Shown: piece after piece, positions 18,803 to 27,820 of the stretch | Numbering within the stretch: the first letter of the stretch is position 1 | How the letters are laid out: each line of letters opens with the position of its first letter | The notes under the pieces: model-generated | Told to the model about the DNA's origin: nothing | Seen by the model: only the letters and a program-made list of their open reading frames with translations | Database searches by the model: none | Position numbers and translations under genes: made by a program | NCBI GenBank assembly: GCA_002733995.1 | Contig: NVXR01000003.1 | Span: 62,001 to 126,000 of the forward strand | Reading direction: 5' to 3' | Origin: Desulfotalea sp. | GTDB taxonomy: Bacteria; Desulfobacterota; Desulfobulbia; Desulfobulbales; Desulfocapsaceae | Length of the DNA: 64,000 nucleotides

Positions 18803-19846
18803 CTAAGGAACCGGAACGGTATCAAGGATTTTGCGAATAATATCCTCGCTGCTGATTCCTTCCGCCTCCGCCTCATAGCTAATTCGCAGGCGATGACGCA
18901 TCACATCGACCACAGCAGCCTTGACATCATCGGGGGTGACGTAGCCTCTGCCGGCGAGATAGGCAAGACATCGGGATACTGTTTTCAAACTTATCGTTGC
19001 TCTTGGAGAGGCACCGGTTTCGATATAATCACGCAGGTCAAGCTGATAACTTTGCGGATCTCTTGTCGCGTACACCAGGGAAACGATATAATCTTTGATT
19101 TTGTCATCCATATAGATCTGGTTGACCACACTTCGTGCCGTGAGAATGTCCTCGGGGGAGGCCACGGGGGTCACCAAAACTTCTGTATCCGTCTGATCAA
19201 ATCCATCAAGAATCTTGCGTTCCTCTTCCCTTGTGGGGTAGCCAACCACAACCTTCAGCATAAAACGATCAATTTGCGCTTCCGGCAGTGGGTATGTTCC
19301 TTCCTGCTCAATTGGATTTTGCGTAGCAAGCACCAGAAACAACTCGGGCAGCTTAAAACTGGTGTCTCCAATGGTAACCTGCTTCTCCTGCATCGCTTCA
19401 AGAAGAGCCGACTGCACCTTGGCTGGGGCACGGTTAATCTCATCTGCCAATATGAGTGAGGCAAAAATCGGTCCCTGTTTTACCTCAAAGGTCGTCAGCT
19501 TTGGGTTATAAATCTGAGTACCCACAATGTCTGCTGGTAACATATCCGGAGTAAACTGAATCCTTTTAAAATCTGTCTGAATTGCCTTTGCTAAGGTTTT
19601 CACAGCAAGAGTTTTTGCAAGCCCCGGCAGGCCCTCAAGAAGAATATGTCCACCGGAGAGCAGGCCGATTAGAAGTCGCTCGATAAGATGCTCCTGCCCC
19701 ACAATTACCTTGGCCAATTCATATTTCAGTGGAGCAATCCAGCCGGAACTGTTTTTAACGTCTTCGTTAATTTTTTGGATTGAGCTATACACATCAGATG
19801 TTTCCACGGGCAGTGTAGAAGCCGTTGGAGAAGAATGAGCTATCAT
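18803..19846 (-). CDS. MoxR-family AAA+ ATPase
   Basis: A 347-residue AAA+ ATPase. Walker A is EGLPGLAKT (71-79), Walker B is LILADEINRAP, sensor 1 is LVLATQNPIEQEG, and YPLPEAQIDRFMLKV is the MoxR hallmark. It probably acts as a chaperone that remodels the VWA proteins encoded downstream. It is the first gene of the seven-gene bat operon, with AAGGA six bases before its ATG. The promoter must lie in 19847-20212. Confidence 0.94.
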   Translation of the reverse strand: MIAHSSPTASTLPVETSDVYSSIQKINEDVKNSSGWIAPLKYELAKVIVGQEHLIERLLIGLLSGGHILLEGLPGLAKTLAVKTLAKAIQTDFKRIQFTPDMLPADIVGTQIYNPKLTTFEVKQGPIFASLILADEINRAPAKVQSALLEAMQEKQVTIGDTSFKLPELFLVLATQNPIEQEGTYPLPEAQIDRFMLKVVVGYPTREEERKILDGFDQTDTEVLVTPVASPEDILTARSVVNQIYMDDKIKDYIVSLVYATRDPQSYQLDLRDYIETGASPRATISLKTVSRCLAYLAGRGYVTPDDVKAAVVDVMRHRLRISYEAEAEGISSEDIIRKILDTVPVP

Positions 19847-20212
19847 AAGAGTTCCTTAGAGCTGTTAAATAAGAGTAATGTGCACTGTATTGAGTTCATA
19901 TTGAAATACATTATAACTCCACTTTATTACCTGTCCCTTGCACTAACATTACAAAGCTGTAATGTTCATCTTTTATAGGTGTTAGCCCTTCCCTCAGGCC
20001 TTCCCGACCGCCTGCAAAACCCACAAAGTCCCAACCGACCTTTGCCTTTTCTCAAGAGCGTCACCATAGTAATTATTAAGCACTGTTGCCAATCGCCATC
20101 GAAAATGACCCCCAACTACGAAATAAAAAGTCTTTCACCGCTATAACTAAACACTCAAAGCAGATCACTGTCAGGTGTAACAAGGCAACACCCCCCTAAA
20201 GACAGGAGTAGC
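19847..20212. other. Divergent promoter region between moxR and nhaA
   Basis: 366 bases without a gene. It must hold the promoter of the bat operon (leftward) and of nhaA (rightward). I could not recognise a riboswitch or operator in it. Confidence 0.5.
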
Positions 20213-21571
20213 ATGCAAACTGAACAACCGAACAGATCCAACATATACGATTTAAAAAGCCCGGTTCAAGTGGTTTCAAAAATCATGCACACCTCGGCTT
20301 TTCAATATTTCTTTAACAAGATTTCCCAGGCGGGTTTCCTCCTGCTCGGTTCAGCAATCATTGCACTTTTCTGGTCCAATATCGACGGAGAAGGGTACAA
20401 GAATTTCTGGCATCAACAACTGGCAATAAGTTTTGCCGGTGTAACCCTAAGTCACTCCCTCGTACATTGGGTAAACGATGGGGTTATGACCATCTTCTTC
20501 TTTACAGTAGGCCTAGAAATTAAACGAGAGCTTCTTGTAGGTGGCTTGTCGGACCCAAAACGCGCCGCTCTCCCCGTGGCGGCGGCCATTGGTGGAATGG
20601 TTGTTCCTGCACTCATTTATTTATACTTTAACCAGGGAACAGACAATCTTGCCGGCTGGGGTATCCCCATGGCCACAGATATTGCCTTTTCACTTGCGGT
20701 TCTCAGTCTACTGGGCCCCAAAATCCCCTTTGGGTTACGCCTATTTCTCACAGCTTTTGCCATCGTTGACGACTTAGGAGCCATCCTGGTTATCGCCCTA
20801 TTTTACACACCATCCATAAATGTCTATGCCTTAGGGGGGGCGGCAGTTATTACCTTGTTTTTATTTATCATCAACAGACGTGGTGTACACCAGACATTTC
20901 CCTATGCAATTTTAGGGCTCTTACTCTGGTTTGCAGTCTCTAGCGCTGGTCTTCATGCAACCATTGCAGGCGTTATAACCGCCATGTTTATTCCTTCAAA
21001 AGGAAAATATAACACCGATATTTTCCTTGAAATGGTGGGAAGACGACTAGAGGAAATCAGCTGTCACGGAGAATCCTGCGGCCAATCAATTCTAGTTAAC
21101 CGCAGTCACCTTAACGCGGTTCAGGACATCAACCTTGCCTGCAAAGAGGTCGAGACACCTCTCCAGCGCCTTGAGCACTCCCTCTCTTCCTGGGTTGGCT
21201 ATCTCATCCTGCCTCTCTTTGCCCTGGCCAATGGTGGCGTATCCCTGGCCGCTATGCAACCACTCACCGCACTCACCCATCCGGTAACCCAGGGGATCTT
21301 TTTTGGCCTTGTTTTTGGTAAACCCCTTGGAATTTTCACCTTTACCTTCGTTGTGGCAAAGCTCCTCAATACTAAGTTAATACAAGGAACAACATGGACA
21401 CAGATATTTGGTGTCAGTTTACTTGGTGGGATGGGCTTTACCATGTCCCTTTTTGTCTCAAATCTCTCTTTTAACGGTGGCCCCTTGCTGGAATACGCAA
21501 AAGTTGGCATAATGATAGGTTCATTTTTCAGCGCGGCTTTCGGCTATGCGCTTCTTCGCTGGGGGAAATAG
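20213..21571 (+). CDS. nhaA: NhaA-family Na+/H+ antiporter
   Basis: A 452-residue membrane antiporter. The Na+ site is visible as MATDIAFS (D156, equivalent to E. coli D133) and AIVDDLGA (D186, D187, equivalent to D163/D164), with FFFTVGLEIKRELLVGGL near the pH-sensing region. It is about 60 residues longer than E. coli NhaA, mainly through a hydrophilic loop at about 265-330 holding SCHGESCG. AGGAG precedes the ATG. It fits a marine Na+ cycle. Confidence 0.95.
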   Translation: MQTEQPNRSNIYDLKSPVQVVSKIMHTSAFQYFFNKISQAGFLLLGSAIIALFWSNIDGEGYKNFWHQQLAISFAGVTLSHSLVHWVNDGVMTIFFFTVGLEIKRELLVGGLSDPKRAALPVAAAIGGMVVPALIYLYFNQGTDNLAGWGIPMATDIAFSLAVLSLLGPKIPFGLRLFLTAFAIVDDLGAILVIALFYTPSINVYALGGAAVITLFLFIINRRGVHQTFPYAILGLLLWFAVSSAGLHATIAGVITAMFIPSKGKYNTDIFLEMVGRRLEEISCHGESCGQSILVNRSHLNAVQDINLACKEVETPLQRLEHSLSSWVGYLILPLFALANGGVSLAAMQPLTALTHPVTQGIFFGLVFGKPLGIFTFTFVVAKLLNTKLIQGTTWTQIFGVSLLGGMGFTMSLFVSNLSFNGGPLLEYAKVGIMIGSFFSAAFGYALLRWGK

Positions 21572-21604
21572 GTCCGTTCCGGCACATTATTACACTTATG
21601 AATT

Positions 21605-22606
21605 ATGGGACAACTGTACCTCAACGAATACGCAAAGCACCTCGTAGGCAAAAGAGTTTGCATTGGCTGTAGGGAAGGAATATTGCGTGATAATTTTGCA
21701 GAAATTATTGCAGACATCAAGTTTCTCACCCGAAAAGGAGTGCAGACGACGCTGTTTCACAATCTGCCCAATCGCTTTGCCAACCAGAAACTTCTTACCA
21801 CCCTCGAGAAACGACTGCCGGAAACCAAGATAACCAGAATTGCACCAGCTGAAAATTTTTATGCCACCGTCCTTAGACAGCCGGAGGCTAAATTCAAGGT
21901 GATATTTCTTGAACGTAGATACCTGATAGACAACAAAGGCCATAAGATTAACACCCTTACCACAGGCAGTATTCGCGACTCTTTGGATGATTTTGCCAGT
22001 CGGATTGCAAATGTAAATTTCAAAGATACCATGAACCTTATCTGCAAAGCCATCGAAGCTGGGAACTCAGAACGAATCCACATTCTCCCTGCTCGAAAAA
22101 ACAGTATCAAGCAGGAACTGTTCACAGTGGAAGGCTGCGGCACCATGATCGCCAACAACTTCAGCGAAACATTTCGTCGAGTTGAAAGCGATGAAGATGT
22201 AGCCATTGTCAACCGGATATTGGCCATGTACAGGCGGGCGGGATTTCTAAGACCACGGAGTAAAGATTACGTCAATCAACACCGCGATGATTTCTACGTA
22301 ACAGAGATAGACTCGATTATCGTCGGCTGCGTTGAGCAAAAAGAAGTGGACGAGCGGACCATAGAACTCGGCGCACTAGCTATCTCGACCAAGTTCCGCA
22401 ACCAGAGAATTGGGGTTTACACCGTCAACGCATTCATGGAGAGCATGGCCCTTAAGGGCTACTCCCGATTTATCTCCCTTACCCTCAATCCCAGGCTACA
22501 GGCATTGTTTTCTCAACTGGGCTTCGTCCAACAAAGCCCAGTTGAATATAGCAACAGACAGAACCAAAGCCCCGATGTTCAGATGTTTCTAAAGATACTC
22601 GACTGA
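21605..22606 (+). CDS. ArgA-like acetyltransferase (degenerate amino-acid-kinase domain plus GNAT)
   Basis: A 333-residue protein with an N-terminal part like a degenerate amino-acid kinase domain (about 1-180), the linker QELFTVEGCGTMIANNF that is characteristic of ArgA-type N-acetylglutamate synthases, and a GNAT domain (about 190-333) with LGALAISTKFRNQRIGVY as the acetyl-CoA pyrophosphate loop. It probably acetylates glutamate or a related amino group. The kinase part lacks recognisable catalytic motifs. No arginine gene is next to it. It starts 33 bases after nhaA without a clear Shine-Dalgarno sequence, so the start is uncertain. Confidence 0.75.
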   Translation: MGQLYLNEYAKHLVGKRVCIGCREGILRDNFAEIIADIKFLTRKGVQTTLFHNLPNRFANQKLLTTLEKRLPETKITRIAPAENFYATVLRQPEAKFKVIFLERRYLIDNKGHKINTLTTGSIRDSLDDFASRIANVNFKDTMNLICKAIEAGNSERIHILPARKNSIKQELFTVEGCGTMIANNFSETFRRVESDEDVAIVNRILAMYRRAGFLRPRSKDYVNQHRDDFYVTEIDSIIVGCVEQKEVDERTIELGALAISTKFRNQRIGVYTVNAFMESMALKGYSRFISLTLNPRLQALFSQLGFVQQSPVEYSNRQNQSPDVQMFLKILD

Positions 22607-22612
22607 AACTAT

Positions 22613-22709
22613 TGATGATACGTGCATAGTCGCAGGTATCATCAGTTCAGACAGTGGTAGCACCACCGTATTTGCAATAACCACTCTTGGGCCATAGTTA
22701 TTGCAAATA
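22613..22709. terminator. Cluster of inverted repeats between convergent genes
   Basis: Three structures lie between the ArgA-like gene and ilvN: 22613-22621 with 22636-22644 (9 bp), GTGGT-AGC-ACCAC near 22654-22666, and a perfect 13-bp repeat 22669-22681 with 22697-22709 (TATTTGCAATAAC). They may terminate both genes, although the last is AT-rich and could also bind a protein. Confidence 0.45.
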
Positions 22710-22715
22710 ACCGAG

Positions 22716-23042
22716 CTAAACCAGAGCGGCGACCTCTGCAAAAACAGGATGCCCCTCACCGTGCTTTATAACATTCAAGACATCCGGTAATTTTTGCACC
22801 TGCTTGATAATCTGTTCGAGCTTCAACTCTTCATTGACCTGGAGCCACATTTTGCTCGTTAAACCACCGCCCAAAGGAATACAAATTATCCCCTCAAGAT
22901 TATAGGCTCTTCTGGAAAACAAACCACAGATATGCGACATGACACCTGGATGATTATTGACGATTAATTCAAGTACAGCTATAACCGGTTTATCTTCAAT
23001 CGCTTCCATTTCAGCCCCTTTATGACTCACATTTATCCGCAT
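22716..23042 (-). CDS. ilvN: Acetolactate synthase small (regulatory) subunit
   Basis: A 108-residue ACT-domain subunit with the core VLELIVNNHPGVMSHICGLF, then FSRRAYNLEGIICIPL. It is short like E. coli IlvN rather than the longer IlvH, and would confer branched-chain amino-acid feedback. Two starts have good Shine-Dalgarno sequences: the ATG at 23042 (AGGGGG, overlapping ilvB by 23 bases) and the ATG at 23009 (AAGGGG). It is co-transcribed with ilvB. Confidence 0.93.
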   Translation of the reverse strand: MRINVSHKGAEMEAIEDKPVIAVLELIVNNHPGVMSHICGLFSRRAYNLEGIICIPLGGGLTSKMWLQVNEELKLEQIIKQVQKLPDVLNVIKHGEGHPVFAEVAALV

Positions 23043-24711
23043 TACAGCCCCCTAACATTACACTATTTGAAGCCCCTGGAGGAACCATCGGATACACCTC
23101 TTCTTCCCTTCCTATAGGCACATTAATGAGGCATGGCCCCGGTTCAGCAAGCATAGTTTTAAGTAGAGCAGGTAGGTCACATCCCGGTTCAACATTCATC
23201 GCCTTCATGCCAAAACCTTTGGCAATCATGACGAAATCAATATCAATCTGAAAATCAGAAGCGAAAATATTTTTGTTATAAAACAGATTCTGTTGCTGAC
23301 GAACAAGGCCTAACGAGTTGTTATTCAGAACAATAATCTTAACATTAACCTGCTGCTCTATTGCTGTTGACAACTCTTGGATATTCATCTGCAAACTACC
23401 ATCGCCCGTAAACAGCACAACCTGTTTGTCCGGATGCGCAAGAGCCGCACCAATGGCAGCCGGCAGACCAAATCCCATGGTTCCAAGACCACCGGAGGTT
23501 AGCAACTGCCTTGACCTCTCAAATGGAAAAACCTGGGCCACCCACATCTGATGTTTGCCAACATCGGTGGATACAAAACTACCCTCCTCTAAAAGTTCTG
23601 CTATTTTAAGAATCAGACCATACGGTTTTTCCGGCACAATGGCTCCGGGGGAAGTCATCGGATACATCTCCTTTAACAGTCCAATCTGCTTACACCATGC
23701 AGTTCGATCATTTTCAGCAAGAAGCGGAATAAGTACCTTAAGGGATGCCTTCACATCTCCCACAAGAGCAATATGGGCAGTTTTCAGTTTGGATACCTCA
23801 CTTGGATCAATATCCATATGAATAACATTGGCACCGGGACAAAATTCGGCAATTTTACCGGTGGCCCGGTCATCAAATCTTGCCCCCGCAGAAATAAATA
23901 GATCACAGTCCTGCAAGGCCATATTGGTGGAACGTGCGGCATGCATACCTAACATTCCAAGGGCTAAGGGGTGATTCGCCGGCAGTGAACCCAATCCCAT
24001 AAGCGTCATTGTTGACGGAATCCCACCCTTTTCCGCGAAGATTTTAGCCTCCCCCGCAGCACCGGCATGAATGATGCCCCCACCCAGGCAAAGGATTGGT
24101 CGTTTTGCACGGTTAATCATGTCAGCAGCTGCACGCAATGCTTCTATATTCGCTGGATTTTCGTCTTTTCGCACCCCAGGATCTGGCCATTGTTCAAAGG
24201 ATATTTGGGCCGCCTGAACATCCTTGGGCACATCGATAAGAACGGGCCCAGGCCGACCTGATAATGCCAACTCAAAAGCCTTGGGAATAATTGTTAGTAG
24301 TTCTTCAACCGTCCGAACCAGAAAGTTATGTTTGGTGATAGGAATTGACATGCCATAGGTATCCACCTCTTGAAAAGCATCTGTACCAATAAGAGATGAA
24401 GCGACCTGCCCCGTAATACAAACAACAGGAATAGAATCAAGGTAAGCATCTGCAATGGCGGTGAGTACATTTGTAGCACCCGGACCTGAAGTGGCAAAAC
24501 AGACAGCCGCCCTACCCGTCGAGCGAGCGATCCCTTGCGCCACAAAACCAGCACCCTGTTCATGACGACAAAGAATATGCTGTATTGCTGTGGACCGACA
24601 AAGAGCGTCATACATAGGCAGGTTGGCCCCTCCCGGAATACCAGCAATCCTCTCGATGGACTGCCGCTCCAGCAGTTTAATTATGAGCTGGGCACCATTC
24701 ATTGTATTCAT
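23020..24711 (-). CDS. ilvB: Acetolactate synthase large (catalytic) subunit
   Basis: A 563-residue ThDP enzyme that condenses pyruvate (or pyruvate and 2-oxobutyrate) in valine, leucine and isoleucine synthesis. I see the catalytic-glutamate region RHEQGAGFVAQGIAR, SGPGATNVLTAIADAYLDS, IGTDAFQEVDTYG and the ThDP motif FTGDGSLQMNIQELSTA. It is closer to E. coli IlvB than to IlvI/IlvG types by inspection. The long frame reaches 24762, but GGAGG sits before the ATG at 24711. Expression is evidently controlled by the attenuator just upstream. Confidence 0.95.
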   Translation of the reverse strand: MNTMNGAQLIIKLLERQSIERIAGIPGGANLPMYDALCRSTAIQHILCRHEQGAGFVAQGIARSTGRAAVCFATSGPGATNVLTAIADAYLDSIPVVCITGQVASSLIGTDAFQEVDTYGMSIPITKHNFLVRTVEELLTIIPKAFELALSGRPGPVLIDVPKDVQAAQISFEQWPDPGVRKDENPANIEALRAAADMINRAKRPILCLGGGIIHAGAAGEAKIFAEKGGIPSTMTLMGLGSLPANHPLALGMLGMHAARSTNMALQDCDLFISAGARFDDRATGKIAEFCPGANVIHMDIDPSEVSKLKTAHIALVGDVKASLKVLIPLLAENDRTAWCKQIGLLKEMYPMTSPGAIVPEKPYGLILKIAELLEEGSFVSTDVGKHQMWVAQVFPFERSRQLLTSGGLGTMGFGLPAAIGAALAHPDKQVVLFTGDGSLQMNIQELSTAIEQQVNVKIIVLNNNSLGLVRQQQNLFYNKNIFASDFQIDIDFVMIAKGFGMKAMNVEPGCDLPALLKTMLAEPGPCLINVPIGREEEVYPMVPPGASNSVMLGGCNADKCES

Positions 24712-24762
24712 TCTATCCTCCGTAAAGTTCTTTTGAGCTGGCAGTCTCAAGAGCGGAGGCAT

Positions 24763-24798
24763 AAAAAAACCCCCGCTGGCGGAGCGCCAACAGGGGTT
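24763..24798 (-). terminator. Attenuator terminator of the ilvBN operon
   Basis: On the minus strand AACCCCTGTTGGC pairs with GCCAGCGGGGGTT around a short loop and runs into seven U residues, 52 bases before ilvB. The 5' arm CCCCT can alternatively pair with AGGGG just after the leader-peptide stop (about 24825-24829), which gives a possible antiterminator. This alternative pairing is inferred. Confidence 0.9.
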
Positions 24799-24828
24799 TA
24801 ACTACTTATTTTACTTCAACTTATCCCC

Positions 24829-24930
24829 TCATGGCACACCGCCTTCAACCTTTCGGACCACGACTAGCACACTGACGACCAGTGCGATGTTAAGAAGTAG
24901 ATTCGAAATAACGGAAGAAATTGAATGCAT
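24829..24930 (-). CDS. ilvBN leader peptide (33 residues)
   Basis: A 33-codon frame between a promoter and the ilvB attenuator. Of its residues 17 are branched-chain: 9 Val, 5 Leu and 3 Ile, including SNLLLNIALVVSVLVVVRKV. This is the composition of the E. coli IvbL leader, which is also Val/Leu-rich. Ribosome stalling at these codons when charged tRNA is scarce would favour antitermination and ilvBN expression. No clear Shine-Dalgarno sequence precedes the ATG, which is the one weak point. Confidence 0.88.
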   Translation of the reverse strand: MHSISSVISNLLLNIALVVSVLVVVRKVEGGVP

Positions 24931-24984
24931 TTTAGTAAGGGCTTTTTTTATATAATTTTATGTTTTTTGTGACCACTAATTAAT

Positions 24985-25013
24985 TTGATAGCAAGTTTTT
25001 ACAAAAGGGTCAA
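24985..25013 (-). promoter_or_regulatory. Probable sigma-70 promoter of ilvBN
   Basis: On the minus strand a -35 TTGACC (25008-25013) and a -10 TATCAA (24985-24990) are separated by exactly 17 bases. Transcription would start about 50 bases ahead of the leader peptide, as an attenuator-controlled operon requires. Confidence 0.65.
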
Positions 25014-25097
25014 GAACTTTCGGTACAGTAAAGAACCATTCCCACGCCAGGCAATAAAGAAACGCCCGTGCAATTGGCAGAGATGACCGTGAAACAA

Positions 25098-25634
25098 TTA
25101 AAACCTATATGAGATAGCAACATGGTGCATATTCAGACTGGCGTTATAGTCGTAAATCCCTGCATTTGACTGATGATAATAATTATATTCAAATCCGAAA
25201 TGTTTACCAATTAGCACTACAACACCCGTCTTTGCTGAGAAAAAAAGTGGCCCGCCGAGGTTGTGCTCTGCAAATTCTGTCTCACCCATCATAACCCCCA
25301 GGCCTAAACCAAAATGAAAATGAAACGCCCCACCCGGGCTCAGCATCACCTGTGGCATAAATGCCATTCTCCCTGTCGCTGAGGTCTCTGGATCTGCATC
25401 ATCGATAACAGCGCCAGCGAACTCCAGGGCCGTTGCAAGTTTCCAGCTGGGTCCAAGATCTTTTTGATAGGAAAGCGGCATTCGATAAAACAGCTCTAAC
25501 TGACCAATATCGTCATTTCCTCGCAATTCGTGGCCATAGCCAACACCCAGCACCCCCTGAGCCCCAGAGACGACAGCAGCCCCGGCCATAAACCAAAGTA
25601 GACAACCAATAATTATAATTTTAGCATTATTCAT
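25098..25634 (-). CDS. PagL-like lipid A 3-O-deacylase
   Basis: A 178-residue outer-membrane beta-barrel candidate with a signal peptide (IIIIGCLLWFMAGAAVVSGA), alternating strands and a C-terminal aromatic residue (AISYRF). The C-terminal YHQSNAGIYDYNASLNMHH carries the His-x-Ser-Asn motif of the PagL acyloxyacyl hydrolase catalytic site. PagL removes a 3-hydroxyacyl chain from lipid A. It is monocistronic. Confidence 0.82.
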   Translation of the reverse strand: MNNAKIIIIGCLLWFMAGAAVVSGAQGVLGVGYGHELRGNDDIGQLELFYRMPLSYQKDLGPSWKLATALEFAGAVIDDADPETSATGRMAFMPQVMLSPGGAFHFHFGLGLGVMMGETEFAEHNLGGPLFFSAKTGVVVLIGKHFGFEYNYYHQSNAGIYDYNASLNMHHVAISYRF

Positions 25635-25855
25635 AATCTATATTCATGCGTTTTTTAGATTACCAACATCATTGCATACAGACGGTATTATTGACTACAT
25701 ACAGCCATAGTCCAAGCAACAGTCGTACCCACCTGCACCATTCAGAGATCTATCCTTCACGTCCATCGACCTGTCATTTTCTTGCGGAACTTATGCTCCA
25801 CAAAACCGTCTCTCCGGTAGCAAACGATTCCAGCATATAATCATCTTACTTTAGG

Positions 25856-27043
25856 CTAAGATGTAATATAGTCAAAAATTTTATTATAAAATATTGCTAA
25901 TTTTTTTTGATAGGCAGCAAGTGAATAGCTTTCTTCCGCTACCTTTTTCCCAGCGGCCCCTAAAGAACGGCGCAGTTCAGAGTCACTAAGTAAAGACCGA
26001 ATACCTTTTGCCATCCCCTCCCGGCTTGGTGGGACGAGACAGGAAATTTCAGGGGTAAGAACTTGAGTATGGGTAGACAGGTCTGTGGCCAAAACCACCT
26101 TACCTGAACCAAGGTATGAATAGAGCTTCATGGGAGTATTATTTCCCTTAACACGGGGGGAAAGAAGTATATCCGCCTGGCCAAGATAACAGCCCAACTC
26201 ATTGATGGAACGTGGCCCACAAAAATAAATACTCTTTGCGATACCAAGGCCTTCAGCTAATTCTATATACTGCGTTATCGTCTTTTCCGTACCACCAATA
26301 ATTACAATGTTGCCAGAGACTCCTTGCTCCAACGCCAACTGAAAGCCAGCGAACAAGAGGTCGATGCCCTGATATCCCTCCAAATTCCCTACATAAAGCA
26401 TTATCGGGCCAGAAATATGATATTTTTCGCGCAGATTATCCCCGACAACAGGGGCATCATCTATCAGGCTGATATCCTCCAGACGAGCAATGATTTTTCC
26501 AGGGGCATACGACAGGGCAATATCCTCTAAATCTCGACAGACAGCCACAACTCCACAGCTATACTTAATGGCCGTTTTTTCAAAAAACTGCAAAATAGAA
26601 CTGATATATCGTAGACATGGCAGCTTTTCAATAAGCTGTTGGGCAAGCGAAGAGTCCATATCATAGATGTAGGGTGTACCGAAAATCAAGGTATACACCA
26701 TTGCAAGAAACACGGACTCTTCTACGGCATGCACCAGGCTATATCGATAGCGGCGCATGAGAGAAAAACCTTTAAAAAACATGAAGAAATCACAGACTAT
26801 TTTCTTCCAGGAAATGGATGGAGGGATGTTATGAACCCCCCAAGGGGCATATGTTCTATGGATTGTAACACCTGGTATTTCCAGATTAAGTCCCTCATGA
26901 AAGACCAGTAAATGAACATCATATCCGAGCCTTACAAGCTCTTCAGCAAGGAGCTTCACCGCGATTGGTGTGCCTCTGTCCTGAAAAAACGGCTGGGGAG
27001 CCATAAGTAAGATGCATTGTTGAGACGTATCAGTTTTTAACAC
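25856..27043 (-). CDS. GT4-family glycosyltransferase
   Basis: A 395-residue GT-B glycosyltransferase. The N-terminal half has QDRGTPIAVKLLAEELVRLG and the C-terminal half begins ILARLEDISLIDDAP-like, followed by IMLYVGNLEGYQGIDLLFAG, with the donor-binding stretch KGNNTPMKLYSYLGSGKVV. It starts with GTG after AGGA. It lies 38 bases after the methyltransferase and is the last gene of a four-gene operon. The sugar and acceptor are unknown. Confidence 0.9.
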   Translation of the reverse strand: MLKTDTSQQCILLMAPQPFFQDRGTPIAVKLLAEELVRLGYDVHLLVFHEGLNLEIPGVTIHRTYAPWGVHNIPPSISWKKIVCDFFMFFKGFSLMRRYRYSLVHAVEESVFLAMVYTLIFGTPYIYDMDSSLAQQLIEKLPCLRYISSILQFFEKTAIKYSCGVVAVCRDLEDIALSYAPGKIIARLEDISLIDDAPVVGDNLREKYHISGPIMLYVGNLEGYQGIDLLFAGFQLALEQGVSGNIVIIGGTEKTITQYIELAEGLGIAKSIYFCGPRSINELGCYLGQADILLSPRVKGNNTPMKLYSYLGSGKVVLATDLSTHTQVLTPEISCLVPPSREGMAKGIRSLLSDSELRRSLGAAGKKVAEESYSLAAYQKKLAIFYNKIFDYITS

Positions 27044-27081
27044 CGCTGCTTCCTTTTGTGAGTAACAATATAGACAAGTCT

Positions 27082-27798
27082 CTACTCAGCTCTATCGCTT
27101 CTGAGAATAATAGGAGAACCCAAGAGTTGAGTGGCACCTGTCATACGAAAGCAACTCTCCATCGCGCTGGAAATCCTTCGATTATTCAACTTACGATGGA
27201 TAACCATCGGACAGAGAAACTGGGGCCTAAAAATCGGTTTTTGAAAACCATTTCTGCCTAATTCTTTAGCCAATTCTGCACGACAAAAGAGATTAAAATG
27301 TCGAGTATTCCCCTCCATCTGCTTCTTCATATGAAAGAAATGGTCATACAAAATATTTACCGAACGTCTATCAGCATAATCAAACAGCACACAATATTTT
27401 GCCACTCTGGTAAGCTCTGCAATAAGTTCCGGCCATCGGTCTACGTGGGAGAGTAATCTAAACGAAAGAACAACATCATAGGACTTATCTGCGAATGGTA
27501 GATGTAATGAATCACAGGTCTTGTATTCAAAATCAACCTGGGGAATACATTGAGCCAACCGGTCTTTACAACAGTCATCACTGCCTGTAACCGTCACGTC
27601 ATAACCATGTTGTATGAGAGGGGCCGCCAGTTGGCCGTGCCCACCACCCACATCTAGAACTGTTGCCTTTGGATAATCGCTCAACAATGAAAGAGCGACC
27701 TTTGTCTGTTTATCAAGAAAATACGCCCCCGCCACTCCACTAAAACGAGAAGCATAATCGGCTGATGCTGTCTCAATATCTGCTGTTTCTAAAAACAT
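27082..27798 (-). CDS. Class I SAM-dependent methyltransferase
   Basis: About 238 residues. Motif I is TVLDVGGGHGQLAAPL, an acidic motif II follows (VTGSDDC), and DSLHLPFADKSYDVVLSFRL is the motif IV region of small-molecule methyltransferases. The open frame extends to a TTG at 27834, which would overlap the GlpD-like gene by 14 bases. I prefer the ATG at 27798, which has a G-rich Shine-Dalgarno sequence. The substrate is unknown; the operon context suggests a lipid-linked or polyol intermediate. Confidence 0.85.
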   Translation of the reverse strand: MFLETADIETASADYASRFSGVAGAYFLDKQTKVALSLLSDYPKATVLDVGGGHGQLAAPLIQHGYDVTVTGSDDCCKDRLAQCIPQVDFEYKTCDSLHLPFADKSYDVVLSFRLLSHVDRWPELIAELTRVAKYCVLFDYADRRSVNILYDHFFHMKKQMEGNTRHFNLFCRAELAKELGRNGFQKPIFRPQFLCPMVIHRKLNNRRISSAMESCFRMTGATQLLGSPIILRSDRAE

Positions 27799-27820
27799 TT
27801 CCCCATCCCATTCATAACTC

